IMG/VR virus record: IMGVR_UViG_3300004807_000018
Coordinates: 1-64,000 of that record
DNA from: a virus
Length of the DNA stretch: 64,000 nucleotides
Direction: 5' to 3' (one strand)
Program-made: the position numbers and the translations under genes
Notes under the pieces: generated by a model
Seen by the model: only the letters and a program-made list of their open reading frames with translations
Told to the model about the DNA's origin: nothing
The model's database searches: none
Shown: piece by piece, positions 24,575 through 32,015 of the stretch
How the letters are laid out: each line of letters begins with the position of its first letter
Position numbering within the stretch: position 1 is the first letter of the stretch

Positions 24575-25366
24575 GTGCTTCAACAAGCAAAGTACTGCGC
24601 TCGTTGCCGTTCTGCATGCCATCCATCAATGGCTTTTTGTCCTCAGTGCGGGCAACCTTTCGCGGTTGCGCAACCGACCTATGCGCCGGTCCAGCCTGCA
24701 GCAGCGATTCCACGAACGACCAAAGATCCGGTCGAGTGGAGGTTGTCTGTCGTGTGGCACTGGATCTTTCTCACGATTGCCACTCTTGCGGCTATCGTGA
24801 CACTTCAGTACGTCTGCGGGACTTTTCAGGCGTTCTACGCTGAGCGATCGACCGGTGTCAGCAATTCGTTTGCTGACTGGTTCATCTCAAGAATGGCTTG
24901 GATCGCAGCGCTTGGTTTCGTGGTCTCATGCGCGGCTGTCACCTTCATAGGCACGCGCCTAAGGCGACTCTACGTCTATGAAGCGCCTTATTATTCGGAG
25001 TGGAAGAACGCTTTCTGCGGCTACGCTTTTGCGCTCTTTGTGTTTGTTGTTGGAGACGGCCTGCTGACCCACACCCTTGGAGGCCTTACCCCTTCCTCTG
25101 ATGGTCAAGGATTCAAACAGGGAATGTCCGAACAAGAAGTGATGAGGGCATTTCCAGATCAGTCGCTCACGCCTCGCTCGTATCCTCCAAACAGCCAGAT
25201 CGAAACCTACGGCGTGTTTGTTGGAACTGGAGACGAGTCGATCGCGGCTGACCTATCGTCGAAGAAGACTGCCATGTTTGTGTTTTCTCAAGGGCGTCTT
25301 GTTTCAGAGTCGGTTTGCACCTTTACTGACGGCTCAAATATGCCTACCGTCGAACGAGTCTTTTAG
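24575..25366 (+). CDS. Zinc-ribbon membrane protein
   Basis: A 263-aa protein starting GTG. Residues about 8-26 form a zinc ribbon (CARCRSAC, CPQCG). Three or four hydrophobic segments follow: IFLTIATLAAIVTLQYVC, MAWIAALGFVVSCAAVTFIG and AFCGYAFALFVFVVGDGLL. The C-terminal 80 residues are soluble, with a GMSEQEVMRAFPDQS helix of the SmpA/BamE-like small-domain type. It could be a superinfection-exclusion or envelope protein; that is inference. Its last 4 nt overlap the end of the tape-measure gene on the other strand, with no terminator between them. Confidence 0.7.
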   Translation: MLQQAKYCARCRSACHPSMAFCPQCGQPFAVAQPTYAPVQPAAAIPRTTKDPVEWRLSVVWHWIFLTIATLAAIVTLQYVCGTFQAFYAERSTGVSNSFADWFISRMAWIAALGFVVSCAAVTFIGTRLRRLYVYEAPYYSEWKNAFCGYAFALFVFVVGDGLLTHTLGGLTPSSDGQGFKQGMSEQEVMRAFPDQSLTPRSYPPNSQIETYGVFVGTGDESIAADLSSKKTAMFVFSQGRLVSESVCTFTDGSNMPTVERVF

Positions 25367-27024
25367 AGGATCCCCCAGCTTGCCGACTGCCATCCTGGCG
25401 TCAGCCCAGGAATTACCTTCCCTGGCATTGAACTACTTGCTCGCGGCCCTCCTCCGAATTGTCCTTCTCGCACGGCATTGTTCAGGCGGTTCACTGCATC
25501 AGTGTTCTTTTCGACTGCTTCCTTATGGCTGTCGAGCGGTAGGTGAAGCGCCGTCCTGATGTTGTCAACGATATTGTTGACCGCACTTAGGATGTTGCCA
25601 TAGATCCGAGAAACAAAGGACAGAATGAGCTGTCCGGCCTGAATGAACGGGTCAATGATCGGCTTGACAAGAAGGTCGTAGCCTCCAATCACAAACTTCT
25701 GAATGGCATCGCCAAGCGTCTGGAACATCCTGCCAACCGTTTTCAGCGTTGGCCCGAATGTATCGCTCAACCACTCCGACGTGGTCTTAATAGCGGTGTT
25801 TAGCGTGCTAATGAAGTACGCGAACTGCTTCATGTCGTTGCCAAACAGGATGACAATGAAGTCCTTGATGCCTTGAGCGGCCACGGCCATGCTCGCAGAG
25901 AAATCTGCTGCAGCCCTCATGTTTTCAAAGGAGCCTGATCCTTGTCTCTGATTGCGCATCACGTCGTAGACCGGTTGAGACAAGAAGTAGGCACCGGCCG
26001 CATCGGGCGAACCAGCCATCTCTGCGCGCTTTCTTGACTGGTTCAAGTCTTTTGAGTTGCGGATCCAGTCGAGAACCTTGAGTCCCTTGGTGTTGTAGTT
26101 GTTGTCACCGAACGGGCCGCCGAGCGGATTGACGCCTGCACCGGCAGCAGCGATCGGCCCAAATCCACTTAGCAAGTTGCTACCAAGCCCCGCGACATCA
26201 ATTCCTAGAGCTGCCCCAAATAGGTTTGCCGACCGAGCTTCGCCAACAGTGCCTCCGCCCCGTACAAGCGACGTGCGCACTTCATTCAACGTGCTGACCG
26301 TTGATTTCATGGCCATTGCAAGCGCCAGGGATTGTGCAGCAGCAGCAGCAAACGGCGCTGCAACCCCAGCAGCAGTTCCCGCCAGACCAGCAGTTCCCCC
26401 GGCAGCACTCGCGGATCCCGCCAGGTTCAGAATGCCGCCGATGGTTGGGTTCATGCCCATCGAAAGCATGTGCCCAAATATAGGCATGAGTTGCAATTTC
26501 CCGTTGGGACCGATTGCGGCCCTGCTGTTGTTGATCAGCTTCCTGATTGGGTCCACTACTGGCGGAGCTTTGGGAGAAGACTTTTTGATCAGATTGTTGT
26601 AGGCAGTGTTCACCTGCTGCTGCGCAATCTTCGTCGCATAAGGATCTCCCGCAACACGAGCGTCATGTAGTGCCCCGTAAGCCTTTCGAAGGTTGGAATA
26701 AATCGGCAGGTTAAGTGGGCCATTGTAGCCTGAACCACCACCCGAGCCTCTCCTACCTCCGCCACTCCCCCCTGAGGATCCTCCAGAGGAAATCTTCGGG
26801 ATTTTGATTCCCTGCATGCCGCCGATCGAGGCGACCATTTTTTGAAAGGCAGTCGCGACCTCATTGGCCAGGAACTTTGTGTTCGCAAGGGAGATGTTCA
26901 GCTTGTGAATTCCAGCGTTCACATCACTCGTCGACTTCTTGACCGCCTCCATACTGGATTGAAGGCTTCGAATCGCCGCAAAGGCGGTTTGATCCTTGAT
27001 TTTTGCATCGACAATAATCGCCAT
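25363..27024 (-). CDS. Tape measure protein
   Basis: A 553-aa tail length determinant. The N-terminal 70 residues are helical (AIRSLQSSMEAVKKSTSDV), followed by a Gly/Ser-rich linker with SGGGRRGSGGG, a long Ala/Gly-rich hydrophobic section (AGTAAGVAAPFAAAAAQSLALA) and more helices. It lies directly downstream of the tail-chaperone frameshift genes, the fixed siphovirus order. At about 1.5 Å per residue the tail tube would be about 80 nm long, which is short. On the far side the tail module is interrupted by the accessory island. Confidence 0.88.
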   Translation of the reverse strand: MAIIVDAKIKDQTAFAAIRSLQSSMEAVKKSTSDVNAGIHKLNISLANTKFLANEVATAFQKMVASIGGMQGIKIPKISSGGSSGGSGGGRRGSGGGSGYNGPLNLPIYSNLRKAYGALHDARVAGDPYATKIAQQQVNTAYNNLIKKSSPKAPPVVDPIRKLINNSRAAIGPNGKLQLMPIFGHMLSMGMNPTIGGILNLAGSASAAGGTAGLAGTAAGVAAPFAAAAAQSLALAMAMKSTVSTLNEVRTSLVRGGGTVGEARSANLFGAALGIDVAGLGSNLLSGFGPIAAAGAGVNPLGGPFGDNNYNTKGLKVLDWIRNSKDLNQSRKRAEMAGSPDAAGAYFLSQPVYDVMRNQRQGSGSFENMRAAADFSASMAVAAQGIKDFIVILFGNDMKQFAYFISTLNTAIKTTSEWLSDTFGPTLKTVGRMFQTLGDAIQKFVIGGYDLLVKPIIDPFIQAGQLILSFVSRIYGNILSAVNNIVDNIRTALHLPLDSHKEAVEKNTDAVNRLNNAVREGQFGGGPRASSSMPGKVIPGLTPGWQSASWGIL

Positions 27025-27026
27025 CG

Positions 27027-27742
27027 CTAGTTCATTCCTTCTGGAAGCTCAGGTTCGGGTTGCTGAATGGGCCGTGTCGTACGGCGACCGTTCTCGGGGA
27101 ATTCCTGCTCTGCCAGTTCGAGAGCATCTTCGAGCAATTCGCTCACAGAGCACTGATCAAGATCAATACCGCAGGGCTCAGAGCCAAGCTTTTCACAGAG
27201 GGATCCGAGCCGTGCGTTTATGGAGTAAAGAGCATCCAGTTGATACGCTAGGACAGAGGGGTGGCCCATTCCCTTATAAAGGAAATAGGCAATTACCCCT
27301 GTCCGGAAATCTCTTTTGGGTCCTTTTTAAGCGCCTTCTGGGGGAGCTCGTTGTAGAGCGCCATCATCTGGGCCAGGATGAGCGGGTCAGTCATGAACAG
27401 CACAATCTCTTCCCATGTGTACCGGTCTTCATCTGGGCAGCTTTGCGCTCTGTACAGAGCCGCAGCGATTTCAGCGGCATCTCGCGACACGAGTACGGGC
27501 TCAGCGTTCAGCATCAGCGTCTGAGGTGGCTGATAATCTGGGCTTCCTTTGATGCCAACGCCCGTGCTGTACTCGGCTAGCTTTTGCTCCCTCATGTCTT
27601 TGACGTTTAGGTACTCGGTCGGCGTGAGGTGCCGCACATGCATCGAAAAAGTGACCGACCCGTCTTCAGAAGTGAAGACAGGGTCGGGGGTGACGAACGT
27701 GCGCTCTCGCGCGGTCAGCGACTGTGGAGTAACTTTCGGCAT
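27027..27742 (-). CDS. Tail assembly chaperone GT fusion made by -1 frameshift
   Basis: Ribosomes reading the 149-aa chaperone (start 27742) should slip back one base at C CCA AAA (27320-27314) and continue in the -1 frame to the stop at 27027, giving a product of about 238 aa. The -1 frame is open from just after the slip site, through VIAYFLYKGMGHPSVL, into the ORF whose first ATG is at 27269. This T-part of about 95 residues is acidic and helical (LLEDALELAEQEFPE). Position between tail tube and tape measure is the classical place for G/GT chaperones. Confidence 0.8.
27293..27742 (-). CDS. Tail assembly chaperone (G-like)
   Basis: A 149-aa unshifted product from MPKVTPQS, starting on the last base of the tail tube stop (TAATG); a 54-residue N-terminal extension in the same frame overlaps the tail tube gene and is rejected. 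The body is mainly helical after YLNVKDMREQKLAEY, with EDRYTWEEIVLFMTDPLILAQMM near the C-terminus as in other tail chaperones. It ends 18 nt after the slippery site. Confidence 0.8.
   Translation of the reverse strand: MPKVTPQSLTARERTFVTPDPVFTSEDGSVTFSMHVRHLTPTEYLNVKDMREQKLAEYSTGVGIKGSPDYQPPQTLMLNAEPVLVSRDAAEIAAALYRAQSCPDEDRYTWEEIVLFMTDPLILAQMMALYNELPQKALKKDPKEISGQG
27314..27320 (-). promoter_or_regulatory. Programmed -1 frameshift site C CCA AAA
   Basis: The zero-frame codons GAC CCA AAA GAG contain the canonical X XXY YYZ heptamer CCCAAAA. The -1 frame has a stop (TAA) about 14 nt upstream and then stays open to the end of the T-part. Downstream sequence has no obvious strong hairpin, so slippage efficiency is unpredicted. 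Confidence 0.8.
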
Positions 27743-28254
27743 TAGGTGTACGCAACGGAGTATTGGAGCGTGCCGAAATCGGCAGGCCCGAGACTGAGAG
27801 TGGATTCCTGAGCGCCTCGGCCCTGGCCGCCATCGCGGAAGGCTCCTCGGTGTCCTAGGAACGTGTGTGTCTGGATCGATCCAGCGTTGGTGCCGGTCAC
27901 CCAAACGACCTTGATGTAGTCGTAGGTGGTTGCTCCGGCTACACCTTGGAACACGGTGTAAAGCGGGTTGGGATCAGAACCGTTGTTGACTTTGTAGATG
28001 GTGATCTCGGCAGACCAACCATCGGCGATTGGCACCTCGTTGTGACGCGTGGTGTGCATCGCGTTGACTTCTGGCGCTTCGACGTCGATCGAGAACTGAA
28101 TACCCATCAGCTCTCCCACGGGTACGCCCCCGGTAACTGCAGCAAGGCTTACGCCTGTGCCCCAAGTTACGGTGCCATCGCCAGCGACGGTGCCCGGATA
28201 GATCAGGCACGACGTTGTATGCCGACCAAACATCGGCATTGGGATTTTTGACAT
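27742..28254 (-). CDS. Major tail tube protein
   Basis: A 170-aa, mostly beta protein (TTSCLIYPGTVAGDGTVTWG ... TYDYIKVVWVTGTNAGSIQTHTFLG). Size, strand content and position (between connectors and tail chaperones) fit the tail tube subunit of siphoviruses, which polymerises around the tape measure protein. No sequence-specific motif is available, so the call rests mainly on synteny. Confidence 0.75.
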   Translation of the reverse strand: MSKIPMPMFGRHTTSCLIYPGTVAGDGTVTWGTGVSLAAVTGGVPVGELMGIQFSIDVEAPEVNAMHTTRHNEVPIADGWSAEITIYKVNNGSDPNPLYTVFQGVAGATTYDYIKVVWVTGTNAGSIQTHTFLGHRGAFRDGGQGRGAQESTLSLGPADFGTLQYSVAYT

Positions 28255-28264
28255 TTAGAGACCC

Positions 28265-28756
28265 TCAGAGGACGATGTCGCGTCTCTCGAATGCGGCTAG
28301 GGCGCTTTCGATATGCGACTCAATCAGTGGTTCGCCGAGAGCTTCAAGCTCGTCGTCTATGGGACGGCGCACCATTTTGCTACGAGGCCGGTTTTTGCCT
28401 GCCAGGTAATCAGCCACGGGCGAAGCGTTGATAAGGCTTGCCGTGATTCCTTCAGAGGTCGTGATCATGGGATCGACCTTCCAAAACGAAATGAACCCGC
28501 TAGGGCTATGGGTGTTGATAATCGCGGGATCGAGCATCGGAACGCTTGGGTTCACGTACTCGTTTGGCATCCGAAGTTTCCAAACGCTCGCCCCGCTCAC
28601 ATGACGCGTCGCGTACGGGTGACCCATCGCCGCAAGCTGAGCAAGGCTGTATCCTCCGCTCGATAGCCCTACGGCTACCTGCTTCATCTCGTCCATCCCG
28701 GAGGACAGACCGAGTTTGAAGGCGGTCTCTAGCTCGTCGCCAAGATCAATGTCCAT
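28265..28756 (-). CDS. Tail completion / HK97 gp10-like protein
   Basis: A 163-aa protein. The N-terminal half ELETAFKLGLSSGMDEMKQVAVGL then YSLAQLAAMGHPYA is typical of minor tail/neck proteins near the tail terminator. It shares its start with the stop of the preceding gene (1-nt overlap). Specific family uncertain. Confidence 0.6.
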   Translation of the reverse strand: MDIDLGDELETAFKLGLSSGMDEMKQVAVGLSSGGYSLAQLAAMGHPYATRHVSGASVWKLRMPNEYVNPSVPMLDPAIINTHSPSGFISFWKVDPMITTSEGITASLINASPVADYLAGKNRPRSKMVRRPIDDELEALGEPLIESHIESALAAFERRDIVL

Positions 28757-29283
28757 CAGTACATCTGGGTGAGGAGGCCTGGGCTGTATTTGAGTGAGCA
28801 GCCGTACACGTTGGTCTGTGAGACGCTAAAGATCGCGTGAATCAGTGGGTCAGAAAGCGTGCTGTTGACCACTCCCTGCTCCCACACGGTGAAGGTATTG
28901 AAAACTGCGCTGGGGCTGTCCATGGCCGCCCTCATCAGGTTGCCAAAGTTGTCGTTGGACTCCTGAGTGCCAACGGTTGAAGATTGGCCCCACTCTTCGA
29001 GGTAGTAGGCTTTGAAAGGCCTGCGGCATAGTCCGACAGCGGACATGAGCAACTCGCCATCTGCCGATGGAACAGCCTCCCCGATCTCGAGGAGAATGCA
29101 GGGGAACGAAAGGTTTGGATCCGACGAGCGAAGTTGCTCAATAAGCGACTCTTTGGCACCCTCGGTGTTCGTGAAGACGTTGACTCTTCCCGAAGGTGGT
29201 TCAGGCAAGCTGACAGCCGCCGAAAGCACCGCGGTAAGTTCCGCCCGCATGTCGGCAAAGTTTGTGGTGGGAACAAAAGGCAT
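28756..29283 (-). CDS. Tail terminator-like protein
   Basis: A 175-aa protein with an N-terminal helix (NFADMRAELTAVLSAAV), then alternating strands (FPCILLEIGEAV, LLMSAVGLCRRPFKAYYL), consistent with the alpha/beta fold of tail terminator subunits that cap the tube. The call depends on position between head-closure-like and tail genes. Confidence 0.55.
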   Translation of the reverse strand: MPFVPTTNFADMRAELTAVLSAAVSLPEPPSGRVNVFTNTEGAKESLIEQLRSSDPNLSFPCILLEIGEAVPSADGELLMSAVGLCRRPFKAYYLEEWGQSSTVGTQESNDNFGNLMRAAMDSPSAVFNTFTVWEQGVVNSTLSDPLIHAIFSVSQTNVYGCSLKYSPGLLTQMY

Positions 29284-29284
29284 A

Positions 29285-29698
29285 TCAGATCAGGGTCTTG
29301 GGTGGCTCGACGGGCACGGTGTAGAAGAACGCATGAGGCAACTTCACTGGGCGCTTGGGCTCGCCTTGCGGTGCACCCCACTCCGTGTCGCCGTTACGGG
29401 TTGTGTAGTGCACCAAATCTCCGCTCTTTACAGGGATCACATACTGGCAGTCCGTCTTGTTGGCGGTGAGGAGGGTGTTTTCCTTCGCGATGAACGAGTC
29501 GGCCATTCCCGTGTTGTAGTTGGGCGTCCGGTGCAGGTTGCAAGGGACGTTCTCTAGAGGCGTAGGGTCATCGGGCGACAATGGGCGAATCGTGTAGCCA
29601 ATGACCGTGAGCGTCCCGGACTTGTAGACGGGCATATAGACCGTCATCGAGTCCAAATACCTTCGGATCTCGCGCGGGGTCAGTGGTGGAAGTGCCAT
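29285..29698 (-). CDS. Head closure-like connector protein
   Basis: A 137-aa protein from MALPPLTPREIRRYLDSM, its ATG overlapping the previous stop (TGATG); an upstream Arg/Pro-rich extension of the frame is rejected. Beta-rich (MTVYMPVYKSGTLTVIGYTI, QYVIPVKSGDLVHY), suggesting an SPP1 gp16-like head-closure ring. Position-based. Confidence 0.6.
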   Translation of the reverse strand: MALPPLTPREIRRYLDSMTVYMPVYKSGTLTVIGYTIRPLSPDDPTPLENVPCNLHRTPNYNTGMADSFIAKENTLLTANKTDCQYVIPVKSGDLVHYTTRNGDTEWGAPQGEPKRPVKLPHAFFYTVPVEPPKTLI

Positions 29699-30384
29699 CA
29701 GTAGGAGTGCTCGAGCCTGTACCTGTATAGGTAACGCTCTGCTTGGCCCCGAACGCCTCGGCCCATGCGAAGCAGCAGGGCAGGGTCGTACTCGTCGGAT
29801 TGGTCGATGTCGGTGATCTTGATCAGCCCGGCCATCAGCCCCTCTCGAACTGCCGCAAGCGTGTTGGCCACAGCGAGAAGGAGGATTCCCTCCCACGCGC
29901 CATCGGGGATCGTGCCAGTGCAGTAGCCCCAGACGCCTGTCACAATGATCGACTGAGGTTGCCCGCGCTGGACGTAGGCAAACATGATTGAGGTGTAGGG
30001 TGGGGCTGGCACCACATTGGGGTCGAGGGCCGGTTCAAGCCAGTAATCGGCTCCCTGAATGAGAGTGCTTCCACCTAGGCCCGTCGAGGGGTCGACGCCA
30101 GTCACGACCGACGTGCACGAAAGCAGTCCGTTGGTGAGCAGAAGTTGGCAGTCTCCACCCACAAAGCCGCCAAGCCTATCTGGCCCCGGTGGGTTGAATG
30201 GAATTGACTGAGCAGTACTGCTTGTCTGAAAGAAGGGCCGGTAGCCTGTCCGCTGGTTCCAGTCATCAATCGCTGCTGAAAGCCTCGACGCGACGTCAAA
30301 GCCTCCAGGAACGCTGATGGGAGTGGGCAGATTGGCCAGATAACTGGTCACATCTGATACCGTGGGCAGGCTACCGTGGCTCAT
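29698..30384 (-). CDS. Head-tail adaptor (connector) protein
   Basis: A 228-aa protein. Helical elements VASRLSAAIDDWNQRTGYRPF at the N-terminus and a long C-terminal helix (LLLAVANTLAAVREGL, then a positively charged tail MGRGVRGQAERYLYRYR) fit HK97 gp6/SPP1 gp15-type adaptors that dock on the portal. The TAT/beta middle is longer than usual. Confidence 0.65.
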   Translation of the reverse strand: MSHGSLPTVSDVTSYLANLPTPISVPGGFDVASRLSAAIDDWNQRTGYRPFFQTSSTAQSIPFNPPGPDRLGGFVGGDCQLLLTNGLLSCTSVVTGVDPSTGLGGSTLIQGADYWLEPALDPNVVPAPPYTSIMFAYVQRGQPQSIIVTGVWGYCTGTIPDGAWEGILLLAVANTLAAVREGLMAGLIKITDIDQSDEYDPALLLRMGRGVRGQAERYLYRYRLEHSY

Positions 30385-30813
30385 TTACTTGCTCTTTGCG
30401 GCGGCCAGCGTAGGCTGTGCAGCCGGTGCAACTCCAAGCTCACTCTTGAGGGCCGCGATTTCGTCGCGAAGCTCTTTGAGTTCGGATGCTTGGCTTGCGC
30501 TCGTCTGGGTCAGCGCACTTACCACTTGCTGGTTGCTAATCACCAGTTGGCGGATCATGTCCGCTAGAGGAGCAAAGTCGGCGCTTCCGGCAGTTGGTTT
30601 GCCTGCAACAACGGGCTCGGACTGCTTCTTGAGCTCGAACCACTCGTTGGTGGTCACGAACATCACGTTGGTGTCTTTCTGAAGGATTGCGAGTTCCCGG
30701 TCAGTAAGCACCTGCCTGGTGCCGTCGCTGAAACAGACGCCTGTTCGGTCCTGGAACCGGTCCAGCTTTACGGCGACCTTCTTGCCTTCTGCAATTGCGA
30801 GCTGTGCGTTCAT
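30385..30813 (-). CDS. Hypothetical protein with C-terminal coiled coil
   Basis: A 142-aa protein. The N-terminal half AVKLDRFQDRTGVCFSDGTRQ looks like a small beta barrel; the C-terminal half QASELKELRDEIAALKSELG is a predicted coiled coil with an Ala/Lys-rich end. Overlaps the previous gene by ATGA. Confidence 0.65.
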   Translation of the reverse strand: MNAQLAIAEGKKVAVKLDRFQDRTGVCFSDGTRQVLTDRELAILQKDTNVMFVTTNEWFELKKQSEPVVAGKPTAGSADFAPLADMIRQLVISNQQVVSALTQTSASQASELKELRDEIAALKSELGVAPAAQPTLAAAKSK

Positions 30814-31160
30814 GATCTAGCCTCTGTGCTCTCAGGAGTCTCTTCAGCTGCAGGCTCTGCTGCGGCCTCAGATACGGGTGTGTTGCGAGCCTCAGATTCA
30901 GCGTGCTCGCGTCCGTCTGGGTCTTCGGCGACCTCGGCGACCTCTTCGGTCGCAGGGATGTCAGCCTTAAATTGAAGGGAGTGGGATGCTTTGCTCGAGG
31001 ACTTCTCGCGCAGACTCAGCTCGGCAAGCACGAACTCTTCGTCGCTTCGGAGCCTATCCAGTCCAGCATCATCCAAACGTACAGTCTCGCCCGTGGCAAG
31101 GAGCACGTTGTGCTTTCCCTGGTCGCGGCCAAGAACCTGGAATTTATGTTCTGTAATCAT
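30810..31160 (-). CDS. Hypothetical protein, acidic C-terminal tail
   Basis: A 116-aa protein. The first 30 residues (HKFQVLGRDQGKHNVLLATGE) resemble the start of the next upstream gene (PFRTLGRENGQNLVGIDSQD). The last 45 residues are a low-complexity Glu/Ala tail. Function unknown; possibly a head-surface or neck accessory protein. Confidence 0.65.
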   Translation of the reverse strand: MITEHKFQVLGRDQGKHNVLLATGETVRLDDAGLDRLRSDEEFVLAELSLREKSSSKASHSLQFKADIPATEEVAEVAEDPDGREHAESEARNTPVSEAAAEPAAEETPESTEARS

Positions 31161-31175
31161 GGGTTTGAAGGGCGT

Positions 31176-31400
31176 TCAGGCAGTGGGCGTGAACGTGTGA
31201 GAGGCCTTCGTCGTGACCTTTTCTAAGGCTTTGCTCACTTTGGCGATGGTGTATTGCCCAGTCTTGAGGTTTGGCAGCTTAGCGTCGGGCACAAAGAAGG
31301 TTTGGGTGGAGAGGGTGTTGCCGTTGGCGTCTTGTGAATCGATGCCGACGAGGTTCTGCCCGTTCTCGCGCCCGAGAGTTCGAAATGGTTGAGCAGGCAT
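31176..31400 (-). CDS. Small hypothetical protein sharing the FxxLGRxxG motif
   Basis: A 74-aa protein. Its N-terminus FRTLGRENGQNLVG matches that of the following gene, pointing to a duplicated fold. Ends with a Lys/Thr-rich tail. Located between a palindrome and the acidic-tail gene. Confidence 0.6.
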   Translation of the reverse strand: MPAQPFRTLGRENGQNLVGIDSQDANGNTLSTQTFFVPDAKLPNLKTGQYTIAKVSKALEKVTTKASHTFTPTA

Positions 31401-31412
31401 GATGTTGAAAGT

Positions 31413-31434
31413 GGCCCGGGGGATCCCCCGGGCC
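31413..31434. other. Perfect 22-bp GC palindrome
   Basis: GGCCCGGGGGA and its reverse complement meet without a loop. Sits between the stop of the 167-aa gene and the next start. There is no U-tract, so it may be a processing or polarity element in the capsid-operon mRNA. Confidence 0.55.
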
Positions 31435-31445
31435 GTAAGCGATCC

Positions 31446-31949
31446 TTACGAAGTCGACAGACTTGGGTTGCTCGCTCTGTCGTAGCCTGGAGTCGACGTG
31501 AGAGTCGAGTGGGTAGCGACGCCGCTTGGAACGACCGCGCCAACGATCGAGGCGTAGCGGAATGCCACAGCGCCCGTGATGACCACGTTGGCCGTAGCGC
31601 GAACGATCTGTCCTCTGACATAGCTCACCAGGGGCTTGAAGATGTCAATGAACAGAAGCGTTGCGGAGTCTCCGGTCGTGGCCTGAGCCTGAACCGTGTT
31701 GCCGGAATCGACGTGCTGGAAGAGTCCAATGGTGCCAGCGCCATATGTGCCGGACGTGTTGGAGCCCTTCGCCTGCAGAGTCGCCGTGCCGGTTGCGGTG
31801 ATCGTGCCAATCAGCGCAAGGAAGAAAACTCCGTTGTACTGCTGACTCATCGAAACCTCGGTGAAGGTTTGAGTGTCGGTTGTACCCGCAGCCACCGCGC
31901 CAAGCGCGAGGATTGGGTCAAGGTCGGTTGTCGGTTGGTGGAAGAACAT
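31446..31949 (-). CDS. Capsid-associated (decoration-like) protein
   Basis: A 167-aa protein, GAGG before the ATG. Beta-rich with Thr/Gly (TITATGTATLQAKGSNTSG), similar in texture to head decoration or fibre proteins, and directly downstream of the capsid gene. The precise role is not evident from motifs. Confidence 0.6.
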   Translation of the reverse strand: MFFHQPTTDLDPILALGAVAAGTTDTQTFTEVSMSQQYNGVFFLALIGTITATGTATLQAKGSNTSGTYGAGTIGLFQHVDSGNTVQAQATTGDSATLLFIDIFKPLVSYVRGQIVRATANVVITGAVAFRYASIVGAVVPSGVATHSTLTSTPGYDRASNPSLSTS

Positions 31950-31969
31950 TGTTTAACCTCGTGTGAAGT

Positions 31970-32014
31970 GGGCTCCGGAAGACCCGAAGCCCGTGACCCG
32001 CGCTACGAAAGCGC
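31970..32014 (-). other. Tandem hairpins after the capsid gene
   Basis: A 9-bp hairpin (31970-31992, one G·U) and a 5-bp hairpin GCGCT/AGCGC (32000-32014) fill the 66-nt gap after the capsid stop. No U-tract; they could stabilise or attenuate the abundant capsid mRNA. Confidence 0.5.
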
Positions 32015-32015
32015 C

